Program-made: the position numbers and the translations under genes
Assembly: GCF_019802045.1 (NCBI RefSeq)
Contig: NZ_JAHVHU010000010.1
Coordinates: 124,001 to 188,000, forward strand
Source of the DNA: Membranihabitans marinus
GTDB lineage: Bacteria; Bacteroidota; Bacteroidia; Chitinophagales; Saprospiraceae
Reading direction: 5' to 3'
DNA: 64,000 nt
The notes under the pieces: model-generated
What the model was told of the DNA's origin: nothing
Seen by the model: the letters and a program-made list of their open reading frames with translations, nothing else
Database searches by the model: none
In this document: positions 36,676 through 45,372 of the stretch, piece after piece
How positions within the stretch are numbered: the first letter of the stretch is position 1
How the letters are laid out: every line of letters begins with the position of its first letter

Positions 36676-37488
36676 CTATACGCCGCTAAAGGCACTAAAT
36701 CCACCATCCACCGGAATCACTGTCCCCGTCATGAAGGACGATGCATCACTCATAAGGAATTGTAATATTCCATTCAATTCTTCTGCTCTACCAAATCGTC
36801 CAAACGGTGTATTCTGAATGATACTTTCTCCCCGAGAAGTTAGTGTTTCATCGGTATTGGTTAATAAATTTTTATTTTGCTCAGTCAGAAAAAAACCAGG
36901 GGCCACAGCATTGACACGGATCCGTTCACCGTATTTTGTAGCAAATTCCACAGCCAGCCACTTGGTAAAGATATCAACGGCCCCTTTCGCCATTGAATAC
37001 CCCAGAACTCTTGTGATCACCCGGTCAGCCGACATGGACGAATAATTAATCACACTACTATGACTGTCTTTCGGAAAAAGATCAGCCAGCACATAGGTTG
37101 GCAATAAAGTTCCCATCAAATTAAGATCAAATACTTTACGAAGATCAGAAACACTGGCATCAAAAAATGAACTATCAGGCTGAATAACCGCTCCAGGCAT
37201 ATTGCCTCCTGCTGCATTCACCAACACATCGATGGACGTCCAACGTTCTACGATCCCCGCCCGAACCTTTTGTAAAAATTTCTCATCGGTTACATCGCCG
37301 GAAAAACCAAATACGTCCCCGGAAATATCTCTCCAGTCCTCTAATAATTTCTCTAGTTTATCAGGATTCCGATTGAGTATGCAAACCTTTGCGCCTTGTG
37401 CTAAAAAATATGAGACAGCAGTCTGTCCCAGAACTCCGGTACCTCCAGATATGACAATTTTCTTTCCCTGAATGTTAAATGTGGACAA
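36676..37488 (-). CDS. SDR-family oxidoreductase, probable D-mannonate oxidoreductase
   Basis: A 270-residue short-chain dehydrogenase with the cofactor loop ISGGTGVLGQTAV (13-25), NAAGG (about 91-95), catalytic Ser in INYSSMSADR, and Tyr-Lys in LGYSMAKGAVD. It stands where E. coli uses the unrelated long-chain UxuB, immediately before uxuA, so it probably reduces fructuronate to mannonate. First gene of the SDR-uxuA-dctPQM unit. Confidence 0.88.
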   Translation of the reverse strand: MSTFNIQGKKIVISGGTGVLGQTAVSYFLAQGAKVCILNRNPDKLEKLLEDWRDISGDVFGFSGDVTDEKFLQKVRAGIVERWTSIDVLVNAAGGNMPGAVIQPDSSFFDASVSDLRKVFDLNLMGTLLPTYVLADLFPKDSHSSVINYSSMSADRVITRVLGYSMAKGAVDIFTKWLAVEFATKYGERIRVNAVAPGFFLTEQNKNLLTNTDETLTSRGESIIQNTPFGRFGRAEELNGILQFLMSDASSFMTGTVIPVDGGFSAFSGV

Positions 37489-37522
37489 TTTCGATTAAGT
37501 TTTTAGATAAGTTATGAAATTT

Positions 37523-37530
37523 CAAAGGTA
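37523..37530 (-). promoter_or_regulatory. Candidate -7 box for the hexuronate cluster
   Basis: Minus-strand TACCTTTG matches TAnnTTTG, 35 bases upstream of the SDR start. It overlaps an AAAGG-tatt-CCTTT inverted repeat (37525-37538) that could serve regulator binding. No TTG is found at -33. Confidence 0.45.
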
Positions 37531-37782
37531 TTCCTTTCTAAGAATTTGAGCTAAAACTACATCAAAAAAGATTACATAACCAAATTTTAGGGAATTAAAC
37601 TTAAAATTCCGCCAGCTCTATCTTATTGCTTTACACGGATGGAGAGATAGACGCCTCCTCATGTGCTATATTGTACAGTTGCTGATTACCAATTCAATTG
37701 AGCAAAAGTCAAAACCCATAACCGCGCAGCAATACTCCCAATGAATTCCACTGAATAATTCCTGTTATTAGGGGATATTGAA

Positions 37783-37790
37783 TATATTTG
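37783..37790 (+). promoter_or_regulatory. -7 promoter box for purS-rsmI
   Basis: TATATTTG matches TAnnTTTG, 22 bases upstream of the purS ATG. No clear TTG at the -33 position. Confidence 0.5.
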
Positions 37791-37812
37791 CGATTCATTA
37801 TACAATTACACC

Positions 37813-38067
37813 ATGAAATACAAAGCTGAAATAAAGATCATGCCTCACGCTGAACTGCTCGACCCCCAGGGTAAAACAGTTGGAAAGAATTTACCCAATA
37901 TTGGTATTCATGAGGTAGATCAAGTTCGGATTGGGAAATATATTGAAATGATCGTTGACGCAGATTCCAAGGAAGAAGCGGAAAAGATTGTTGATACATC
38001 TTGCAAAAAATTATTGGCCAACCTTATCATGGAAAAATATGAATTCAATATAGAACCTCTCTCCTAA
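37813..38067 (+). CDS. purS: Phosphoribosylformylglycinamidine synthase subunit PurS
   Basis: An 84-residue small subunit of the three-part FGAM synthase (PurS, PurQ, PurL) of purine synthesis. The pattern MKYKAEIKIMPHAELLDPQG, GIHEVDQVRIGKYIEM and the C-terminal CKKLLANLIMEKYEF is typical. purQ and purL are not in the window. Its TAA overlaps the rsmI ATG (TAATG). Confidence 0.92.
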   Translation: MKYKAEIKIMPHAELLDPQGKTVGKNLPNIGIHEVDQVRIGKYIEMIVDADSKEEAEKIVDTSCKKLLANLIMEKYEFNIEPLS

Positions 38068-38756
38068 TGCTATACCTGGTACCTACACCGATTGGAAATC
38101 TGGAAGACATTACCGTCCGGGCTATCGAAGTACTAAAGTCTGTTGATTATATACTGGCAGAAGATACCCGAAAGACACAAATCCTTTTGCGACATTATGA
38201 GATTGATGCAAGAACGACCTCCTACCATCAACATAATGAAAAGAAAAAACTCAATGCCGTTCTCACTCATTTAAAAGAAGGCAAAAAAGTCGCTTTGGTT
38301 TCAGACGCGGGGATGCCGGGCATTTCTGATCCTGGATTTTTACTGGTTCGAGCATGTACAGAAGAAGATATTATTGTGTCCAGCCTCCCTGGTCCCAATG
38401 CTCTCACAGCAGCACTTGTCGCTTCCGGACTCCCTTCAGATCAATTTTATTTTGCCGGTTTTCTTCCACACAAAAAAGGCCGGAAAAAGAAATGGGAAAA
38501 TCTCGCTACCCGCAAAGAGACAATCATAGCTTATGAATCCCCGTACAGAATCGAAAAATTCCTGATGGAATGTGGAACCTATCTGGGGAATGACCGCTTG
38601 GTATGTATCGCGAGGGAATTAACTAAAATCCACGAAGAATACATCCGTGGAACCGTCAGCGAAGTCAAAGGCATCCTGGACGAACGCGACTCCATCAAAG
38701 GAGAAATGGTTGTAGTCATTGCCGGAAAGGACTATGAGCCGCCGGTGGAAGATTAA
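38067..38756 (+). CDS. rsmI: 16S rRNA (cytidine(1402)-2'-O)-methyltransferase
   Basis: A 229-residue tetrapyrrole-methylase-fold enzyme methylating the ribose of C1402 in the 16S decoding centre. The start LYLVPTPIGNLEDITVRAIE, LAEDTRKT, VSDAGMPGISDPG and LPGPNALTAALVASGLP motifs are family signatures. The C-terminal extension seen in some homologues is absent, which is common. Translationally coupled to purS. Confidence 0.95.
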   Translation: MLYLVPTPIGNLEDITVRAIEVLKSVDYILAEDTRKTQILLRHYEIDARTTSYHQHNEKKKLNAVLTHLKEGKKVALVSDAGMPGISDPGFLLVRACTEEDIIVSSLPGPNALTAALVASGLPSDQFYFAGFLPHKKGRKKKWENLATRKETIIAYESPYRIEKFLMECGTYLGNDRLVCIARELTKIHEEYIRGTVSEVKGILDERDSIKGEMVVVIAGKDYEPPVED

Positions 38757-38818
38757 TTTATTTTATCCACTGGAAATATCTTTATTCCGTACAAGTTGAT
38801 CAATTGAATTCATATTAA

Positions 38819-39130
38819 GCAACAAATCCAATAGCGGTAAATGTAAATGAACGGGTCACCAATCTTGAAAATGCATTTGAACGCTTTATGGTTAACACAG
38901 AAAGCAGTTTTGAGCGTGTCAACAATCAGGCTGAACAAACTAATAAAAAACTAGCTACTCTTTCAACAGAACTGAAAGAATTCAAAGATGAAATGAAGGT
39001 CTTCAAAGATGAAACGCTCCTTTTCAAGGACGAGATGGGCGCCTTTAAGGATAATATGGAAACGGACAGATCACACTCCCCAATGTTCTCCCCCCATCAA
39101 CAATATAGACCGAAAAATGATGCCTTCTGA
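38819..39130 (+). pseudogene. Fragment of a coiled-coil protein
   Basis: The frame is open after a TAA at 38816 and shows continuous coiled-coil heptads from before the first ATG (38888) onward, for example LENAFERF, then FKDEMKVFKDETLLFKDEMG. After about residue 60 from the ATG the composition changes abruptly (SHSPMFSPHQQYRPKND), as after a frameshift. No start precedes the conserved part. The rsmI-sufB interval thus seems to hold a gene remnant. Family not identified. Confidence 0.4.
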
Positions 39131-39426
39131 TTCAATCCTAATCTTCCATAAAAAATCAGACTCATCTGCTTTGATAATTCCTGTCCAATTCTTCTACCAA
39201 TTCCTCGTATTTATATTAATTCTGAATAAACATAACCCAAATACTTTTGTTAATCGGGTCAAAGGGCTTAACTTTGGCGACTGGAATTCACATGGAAACA
39301 AGGTTAGAAGGCCTGCCTTATAAATCTAATTTACCACATTGGCTATCAACATGATAATCTGTTTTATAAGAATGTTTTCGAATCTACAGACATGTTGGGC
39401 TTTTAACCGCTTAAAAAATAAGGACA
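39131..39426. other. sufB upstream region
   Basis: About 300 bases without a supported gene. An AAGGA ribosome-binding-like sequence lies just before the sufB ATG. I could not find an exact TAnnTTTG box close to sufB. Confidence 0.35.
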
Positions 39427-40872
39427 ATGAGAACCGAAAATGAAATAATTGATGACTTTACCACCCGGGAATACGAACATGGATTCGTGACGGACATTGA
39501 CATGGATATTTTACCTCCAGGGCTCAATGAGGAAGTTGTAGCCTTTATATCGGCAAAAAAAGAAGAACCGGAGTGGCTCTTGGAATGGAGAATGAAAGGG
39601 TATCAGGCTTTTCTGAAATCGAAAATGCCTGAATGGCAGAACTTTAAAGCACCTGATGTTGATTTTCAAGGCATCTCTTATTATGCAGCGCCGAAGGATC
39701 AACCAAAATATGACAGCCTCGATGAGGTAGATCCTGAATTGCTCAGAACATATGAACGATTGGGCATTCCACTTGAAGAACAAAAATTGTTGGCAGGTGT
39801 AGCTGTTGATGCAGTGTTCGACAGTGTATCCATAGCCACCACTTATAAAGAAGAATTAGGAAAACTTGGGATTATATTCTGCTCGATGAGTGAAGCAGTC
39901 AAAAACCATCCGGAGCTTGTACGCAAATATTTGGGTACCGTAGTTCCATATTCAGATAATATTTACGCTTCATTGAACTCAGCAGTATTCTCTGATGGTT
40001 CCTTTGTCTATATTCCGGAAGGGGTTCGTTGTCCGATGGAACTATCGACGTATTTCAGAATTAACGCTCAAAATACAGGACAATTTGAACGTACGCTGAT
40101 CATCGCAGAAAAAGACAGCTATGTCAGCTATCTCGAAGGATGTACAGCACCCCAGCGTGATGAAAACCAACTTCATGCCGCCGTCGTCGAGCTGGTCGCC
40201 ATGGAAGGTGCAGAAATCAAATATTCGACCGTTCAGAACTGGTTTCCTGGTGATGAAGAAGGGAAGGGAGGAATTTACAACTTTGTAACCAAGCGAGGAA
40301 TTTGTAAAGGAGATCGTTCCAAGATATCATGGACCCAGGTGGAAACCGGTTCTTCCATCACATGGAAGTATCCGAGCGTGATTCTAAAGGGAGACGATTC
40401 GGTTGGTGAGTTTTATTCGGTGGCTGTAACCAAAGGCAAACAGATCGCTGACACAGGTACCAAAATAAACCACATCGGCAAAAACACAAAAAGCCGAATA
40501 ATATCCAAAGGAATTTCTGCTGGGTACAGTAATAACAGTTACCGGGGTCTGGTCCAGATCGGAAAAGGCGCCCACAAAGCACGGAATTTCACCCAATGCG
40601 ATTCCCTGCTAATCGGAAATCGATGTGGTGCCCATACCTTTCCGTACATCGAATCCAGGAACAAAACAGCCATGCTGGAACACGAAGCTACAACCTCAAA
40701 AATTGGTGAAGACCAAATTTTTTATCTAAACCAGCGGGGCATTGATCCTGAGAAAGCAGTTGCTCTTATAGTCAATGGCTATGCGAAAGAAGTACTCAGT
40801 AAATTGCCAATGGAATTTGCGGTCGAAGCCAAAAAGCTTCTCGCCCTTACCCTGGAAGGCAGTGTCGGATAA
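39427..40872 (+). CDS. sufB: Fe-S cluster assembly scaffold protein SufB
   Basis: A 481-residue core scaffold that with SufC and SufD builds Fe-S clusters and passes them to target proteins. Conserved segments include [38 protein letters not shown] (partly quoted), [20 protein letters not shown] and [17 protein letters not shown], the latter carrying residues for cluster formation. First gene of a sufBCDSE-sufT operon. Confidence 0.97.
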   Translation: MRTENEIIDDFTTREYEHGFVTDIDMDILPPGLNEEVVAFISAKKEEPEWLLEWRMKGYQAFLKSKMPEWQNFKAPDVDFQGISYYAAPKDQPKYDSLDEVDPELLRTYERLGIPLEEQKLLAGVAVDAVFDSVSIATTYKEELGKLGIIFCSMSEAVKNHPELVRKYLGTVVPYSDNIYASLNSAVFSDGSFVYIPEGVRCPMELSTYFRINAQNTGQFERTLIIAEKDSYVSYLEGCTAPQRDENQLHAAVVELVAMEGAEIKYSTVQNWFPGDEEGKGGIYNFVTKRGICKGDRSKISWTQVETGSSITWKYPSVILKGDDSVGEFYSVAVTKGKQIADTGTKINHIGKNTKSRIISKGISAGYSNNSYRGLVQIGKGAHKARNFTQCDSLLIGNRCGAHTFPYIESRNKTAMLEHEATTSKIGEDQIFYLNQRGIDPEKAVALIVNGYAKEVLSKLPMEFAVEAKKLLALTLEGSVG

Positions 40873-40908
40873 ATATTTATTAAGCAATCTAAAATTAACA
40901 CGAATAAT

Positions 40909-41664
40909 ATGTTGGAAATAAAAAACCTCCACGCGGTAATTGATGGCAATGAGGTTCTCAAAGGCCTGAATCTTAAAGTAAATGCAGGCGAAATTCACGC
41001 CATAATGGGTCCCAACGGATCGGGGAAAAGTTCTCTTGCTTCGGTATTAGCAGGAAGAGAAGAATTTGAAGTCACTGATGGCGATGTCACCTACAAGGGA
41101 CAGGATCTTCTCGATATGGATCCGGAAATCCGGGCTCGAGATGGTGTATTTATGGCCTTCCAGTATCCGGTAGAAATTCCAGGAGTATCCAATATTTCAT
41201 TTCTCAAAACCGCAGTGAACGAGGTTCGTGAGCATCAAAAACTAGAGCCACTTTCAGCACGTGATTTTTTAAAACGAACACGTGAAATGCAGGAGCTGGT
41301 TCAATTTGATTCTGCCCTGGCGAACAGATCTTTAAATGAAGGATTCTCCGGTGGAGAAAAGAAACGAAATGAAATATTTCAAATGGCCATGCTTGATCCT
41401 ACTTTAGCGATTTTGGATGAAACTGATTCCGGCCTTGATATAGATGCTTTACGCATAGTTGCAGATGGCGTGAATAAACTTCATTCCAAAGATAAAGCGT
41501 TTATCATTATTACCCATTACCAACGTTTGTTGGATTATATCGTACCTGATTTTGTCCATGTCTTAAACGATGGTCAAATTGTACGTTCCGGTGACAAAAA
41601 TCTGGCACTGGAATTGGAAGAAAAAGGATATGACTGGCTCAAAAAAGAACCAGTTACTTCCTAA
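40909..41664 (+). CDS. sufC: Fe-S cluster assembly ATPase SufC
   Basis: A 251-residue ABC-type ATPase without membrane domains. Walker A is GPNGSGKSS (about 35-43), signature SGGEKKRNEIFQ, Walker B LAILDETDSGLD, H-loop ITHYQR. It binds SufB and SufD and drives conformational change during cluster assembly. 36 bases after sufB. Confidence 0.97.
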   Translation: MLEIKNLHAVIDGNEVLKGLNLKVNAGEIHAIMGPNGSGKSSLASVLAGREEFEVTDGDVTYKGQDLLDMDPEIRARDGVFMAFQYPVEIPGVSNISFLKTAVNEVREHQKLEPLSARDFLKRTREMQELVQFDSALANRSLNEGFSGGEKKRNEIFQMAMLDPTLAILDETDSGLDIDALRIVADGVNKLHSKDKAFIIITHYQRLLDYIVPDFVHVLNDGQIVRSGDKNLALELEEKGYDWLKKEPVTS

Positions 41665-41690
41665 CTATCAAATAATAATAAATATAGCCT

Positions 41691-43016
41691 ATGTTAGCTC
41701 AAATAGATGTGGAATTCAGAGAGCAAATTCTGAATGATTATCAAGGAGTATCCGAATGTCAGGTTTGCGACAAGCCCGATTATCTGGTACCTATCCGTGA
41801 AGTTGCTTTTAGCTTTTTTCAGGAAAGTGGATTTCCTACATTGAAGAATGAAGACTGGAAATATACACCCGTCAAACGATACCTCAACGAACCTTTTGAA
41901 GTAGATCAGGAGGATACAAACACCATAGCACCGGCAGATGCGCCATATTTTGGCAAACAATTACCTGGGTATAAGATTGTAATGATCAATGGTCGGTTTG
42001 ATCCGGAACAATCCGAATTACCGGATTCTTCGCAATGTACCATCGCACCCATTATTGACGTTCTTCGGGAGCCAACCGTAAAAGAGCGACTTTCAAAATC
42101 CAGAAATTACGGAGCCAATCCTTTTCTGGCTATGAATACCGCTTTATTTACAAAGGGAATTTACATCCATATTCCCAAAAATGTAAAAATCGATCATCCG
42201 ATTCATTTGGTTCATTATGCCGGCGGAGAGCAAAAACAATTCAACATCACGAAGAATATTTTCGTGGTCGAAGAAGGCGGGGAAGCAGAAATTATTGAAA
42301 GTTATTACCACTCTGGTCATGCCCCTGTTAGCTTTCGAAATAGTGCCACCGAAATTTTAGTGGAACCAAATGCTACGCTTCACCACATTAAGTTGCAAAA
42401 AGCGCACAGCAATCTGCGCATGGTCGAACATACCGAAGTCGAGCAAAAACAAGACAGTCTGTATAACAACTATACATTTACACTGCCTGGGATGAATTTT
42501 GTGCGAAATAATCTCAATCTGGATATCAACGGCAGTAACATTGAATCTCATATGTATGGTTTGTATCTGACCAATGAGAACCAACTGGTTGACAACCACA
42601 CTTTGGTGAATCACAGAGAGCCAGATTGTGAAAGCAATCAATTGTATAAAGGAATATTGACGGACCGTTCCAGAGCTGTCTTCAACGGTAAGGTTTATGT
42701 TCACTCCATTGCTCAAAAAACAAATGCGTTTCAGCAGAACAACAACATCCTATTTAGTGATGATGCGGCGATTTATTCCAAGCCTCAGCTTGAAATATTT
42801 GCCGATGACGTCAAATGTAGTCATGGTTCAACCATAGGCCAATTGGATGATGAGGCTTTGTTCTATCTAAGAGCCCGGGGGTTGTCCAAGGCAGATGCCC
42901 AAAGTATGTTGGTTAATGCGTTTGCTTTTGATGTCACTGAAAAATTGGTTGATGAAGAAATCAAAGCAATGCTCAATGAAGAAATTGACAAGGTAATGAC
43001 CGGCGTGATTTCCTAA
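41691..43016 (+). CDS. sufD: Fe-S cluster assembly protein SufD
   Basis: A 441-residue SufB paralogue. The N-terminal helical part (FPTLKNEDWKYTPVKRYL) is typical of SufD, followed by the beta-helix and the conserved C-terminal LEIFADDVKCSHGSTIGQLD with Cys and His used at the SufB-SufD interface. Acts in the SufBC2D complex. Confidence 0.96.
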   Translation: MLAQIDVEFREQILNDYQGVSECQVCDKPDYLVPIREVAFSFFQESGFPTLKNEDWKYTPVKRYLNEPFEVDQEDTNTIAPADAPYFGKQLPGYKIVMINGRFDPEQSELPDSSQCTIAPIIDVLREPTVKERLSKSRNYGANPFLAMNTALFTKGIYIHIPKNVKIDHPIHLVHYAGGEQKQFNITKNIFVVEEGGEAEIIESYYHSGHAPVSFRNSATEILVEPNATLHHIKLQKAHSNLRMVEHTEVEQKQDSLYNNYTFTLPGMNFVRNNLNLDINGSNIESHMYGLYLTNENQLVDNHTLVNHREPDCESNQLYKGILTDRSRAVFNGKVYVHSIAQKTNAFQQNNNILFSDDAAIYSKPQLEIFADDVKCSHGSTIGQLDDEALFYLRARGLSKADAQSMLVNAFAFDVTEKLVDEEIKAMLNEEIDKVMTGVIS

Positions 43017-43100
43017 GGAACGATTGCGACTGCTGTTGCTCTTTACCGGGTAGTAGTGAATACGTTATTTTGCGGTCGTTCTTCAACAATTCGCGTGGCA

Positions 43101-43119
43101 TGTTGTCATTATGACAACA
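43101..43119. promoter_or_regulatory. Perfect 9-1-9 palindrome upstream of sufS
   Basis: TGTTGTCAT-T-ATGACAACA is a perfect 19-bp inverted repeat 15 bases before the sufS start, in the only sizeable gap inside the suf operon. The geometry resembles dimeric repressor sites (9-1-9 as in Fur boxes) but the sequence does not match the Fur or IscR consensus. Confidence 0.5.
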
Positions 43120-43133
43120 GGAAATCAAAACCA

Positions 43134-44381
43134 ATGATAAAAAAGTCTACTATAGATTCGACCATAAACGATATTACGCAATATCGAAGGGATTTCCCAG
43201 CACTGCATCAGGAAGTGTATGGGCGACCGCTGGTGTATCTTGATAATGCCGCCACGACCCAAAAGCCGCAAGCGGTTATCGATGTACTTTCAAATTATTA
43301 TTCGGCCGACAATAGCAATGTGCACCGGGGTGTGCACTATCTTAGCCAGAAAGCCACGGATCAATTTGAAGAGGCGCGTCGAACATTGCGTCAATTTCTC
43401 AATGCAGAGCACGAGCACGAAATCATCTTTACCAGAGGAACGACAGAAAGCATCAACCTGGTGGCTTCCAGTTTTGGTCGGGCTTTTGTAAAGGAAGGGG
43501 ATGCTGTAATTATTTCCGGGCTGGAACACCATTCCAACATTGTGCCGTGGCAATTAATCTGTGAGCAACAAAAAGCAGAATTGCGCGTGATTCCAATCGG
43601 TCAGGATGGCGATCTAATCATGGAAGAGTATGAAAAACTGTTCGATGATAAAGTAAAAATTATTTCGCTGGCCTATGTGTCCAATGCGCTTGGCACGGTC
43701 AATCCGGTAGAAAAAATTATTGAACTGGCCCACCGGCATGATATTCCGGTGATGCTTGACAGTGCACAAGCCATCCAACACATGACGATCGATGTCCAGA
43801 AGCTGGACGTGGATTTTCTGGCATTTTCGAGCCACAAAGTTTTTGGACCAACCGGAATGGGGATTCTTTACGGAAAAGAGAAATGGCTGGACAAGATGCC
43901 CCCTTATCAGGGAGGAGGAGAAATGATCAAAACGGTATCTTTTGAAAAGACCACTTTCAACAGCCTGCCCTTTAAGTTTGAAGCAGGAACTCCACATATA
44001 GCCGGGGTCATCGGGTTGGATGCTGCCATTAAATACGTCCAAAAAGTAGGATTGAAGTCTATTCGTCAATACGAGGAAAAGCTGATCAGCCATGCGGTCG
44101 ATGAGTTAGCAGCCATCGATGGCTTATCGTTTGTAGCAACTCCAAAACATCGTTCGGGTGCCATCTCGTTTTTATTGGATGGGATTCATCCTTTTGATAC
44201 AGGTGAAATCCTGGACAAATTGGGAATAGCTGTGCGCACCGGGCATCACTGTACCGAACCCATTATGGATTTTTATGGAATTCCGGGAACGGTCCGAGCA
44301 TCGTTCGCCTTCTACAATAATAAAACGGACGTGAATAAACTCAAAGAAGGAATTTTGAAAGCCCAGAAAATGTTGGGATAA
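43134..44381 (+). CDS. sufS: Cysteine desulfurase SufS
   Basis: A 415-residue group II cysteine desulfurase (PLP). PLP-binding Lys is in FSSHKVFGPTGMG, the active-site Cys in VRTGHHCTEPIMDFYG, and PLVYLDNAATTQKP marks the N-terminus. Start at 43134 (MIKKSTIDST) is preferred; a frame from 43056 would run through the palindrome at 43101. It gives persulfide sulfur to SufE, encoded 2 bases downstream. Confidence 0.95.
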   Translation: MIKKSTIDSTINDITQYRRDFPALHQEVYGRPLVYLDNAATTQKPQAVIDVLSNYYSADNSNVHRGVHYLSQKATDQFEEARRTLRQFLNAEHEHEIIFTRGTTESINLVASSFGRAFVKEGDAVIISGLEHHSNIVPWQLICEQQKAELRVIPIGQDGDLIMEEYEKLFDDKVKIISLAYVSNALGTVNPVEKIIELAHRHDIPVMLDSAQAIQHMTIDVQKLDVDFLAFSSHKVFGPTGMGILYGKEKWLDKMPPYQGGGEMIKTVSFEKTTFNSLPFKFEAGTPHIAGVIGLDAAIKYVQKVGLKSIRQYEEKLISHAVDELAAIDGLSFVATPKHRSGAISFLLDGIHPFDTGEILDKLGIAVRTGHHCTEPIMDFYGIPGTVRASFAFYNNKTDVNKLKEGILKAQKMLG

Positions 44382-44383
44382 TT

Positions 44384-44818
44384 ATGGACAAACAGACGAT
44401 CGACGAAAAGCAGAATGAGATTATTGAGGAGTTCTCCTATTTTGATGACTGGATGGACAAATATGAATTGCTTATTCAACTCGGCAAGGAAGTGCCGCTC
44501 ATCGATGATCAATATAAAAAAGACGAACATTTGATAAAAGGGTGTCAGTCTCAAGTCTGGATGCACGCAGAAGAAAAAAATGGCAAGGTTTTTTACACAG
44601 CAGACAGTGATGCGATCATTACAAAAGGACTGGTTAGTCTTGTGATAAAAGTACTTTCGGGTCATAAAGCCGAAGATATTGCATCATCCAAACTCTACTT
44701 TATCCAGAAAATAGGACTACAAAACCACCTCTCCCCTACTCGTTCGAATGGTTTGCTTGCCATGATCAAACAAATGAAGTTGTATGCCGTCGCACTACAA
44801 CAGCAAAAGATAAAATAA
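44384..44818 (+). CDS. sufE: Sulfur acceptor protein SufE
   Basis: A 144-residue SufE-family protein that stimulates SufS and carries its persulfide to SufB. The sulfur-accepting Cys is in LIKGCQSQVWMHAE. The N-terminal EEFSYFDDWMDKYELLIQLG helix is typical. It begins 2 bases after sufS. Confidence 0.95.
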   Translation: MDKQTIDEKQNEIIEEFSYFDDWMDKYELLIQLGKEVPLIDDQYKKDEHLIKGCQSQVWMHAEEKNGKVFYTADSDAIITKGLVSLVIKVLSGHKAEDIASSKLYFIQKIGLQNHLSPTRSNGLLAMIKQMKLYAVALQQQKIK

Positions 44819-44833
44819 CAAAATACGAATGAT

Positions 44834-45139
44834 ATGGCCACTTTGAAAGATAAAATAATAGAAGTACTATACACTGTAGAAGACCCGGAGATTCCGGTAA
44901 ATATCTATGAACTAGGGCTGGTATATGATATTACGATTAAAGATGACAATGTTGTGTTCGTTGTCATGACTTTGACCGCTCCGGCTTGTCCGGTTGCAGG
45001 TCAGATCGTCATGGAAGTACAGCAAAAGATCAGCGAGCTGGAAGAGGTGACTGATGTTCATGTTGACCTGACCTTCGAACCACCCTGGACCATGGATATG
45101 ATGAGTGAAGAAGCCAAGTTGGAATTGGATTTTCTTTAA
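44834..45139 (+). CDS. sufT: DUF59/MIP18-family Fe-S maturation protein (SufT-like)
   Basis: A 101-residue DUF59 protein. The conserved LYTVEDPEIPVNIYELGLVY start and the Cys in TLTAPACPVAGQI are family marks. Members help load Fe-S clusters onto client proteins. Last gene of the suf operon; SufA and an IscR/SufR-type regulator are not present here. Confidence 0.92.
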   Translation: MATLKDKIIEVLYTVEDPEIPVNIYELGLVYDITIKDDNVVFVVMTLTAPACPVAGQIVMEVQQKISELEEVTDVHVDLTFEPPWTMDMMSEEAKLELDFL

Positions 45140-45193
45140 TTTCAATGCGCCATCAGCACCCTCATCTTTAAGTCTGGATCTGCCATCCAATGA

Positions 45194-45220
45194 AATTTCA
45201 ACGGGCTTTCCATTGAAATT
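45194..45220. terminator. Inverted repeat after the suf operon
   Basis: AATTTCAA (45194-45201) and TTGAAATT (45213-45220) form an 8-bp AT-rich stem, 55 bases after sufT, followed by CTATTTTAC. It may be a weak terminator. Confidence 0.35.
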
Positions 45221-45312
45221 CTATTTTACACCATAATTTAAATAATAAAAAGCAGCCGGTTGTATAGAACAATCTTTGACAGGTGGCATTAGATAATTGG
45301 ATGGAACACCAT

Positions 45313-45372
45313 AAGTTATATTATAAATTTTTAATCAGTATAAAGTTATATTATAAATTTTTAATCAGTATA
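45313..45372 (+). repeat. Perfect 30-bp tandem duplication ending at the proA start codon
   Basis: Two identical 30-base copies (45313-45342 and 45343-45372) without a mismatch. The final A of copy 2 is the A of the proA ATG. Each copy holds TATAAATTTT, one mismatch from the -7 box TAnnTTTG, so a promoter-like element is doubled. Absence of mutations implies a recent event or an assembly error. Confidence 0.9.

Noticed and set aside
37571-37780. tRNA or small RNA gene in the divergent gap before purS
   Set aside because: No cloverleaf or T-arm-like GTTCGA sequence was found here or in any other intergenic region.
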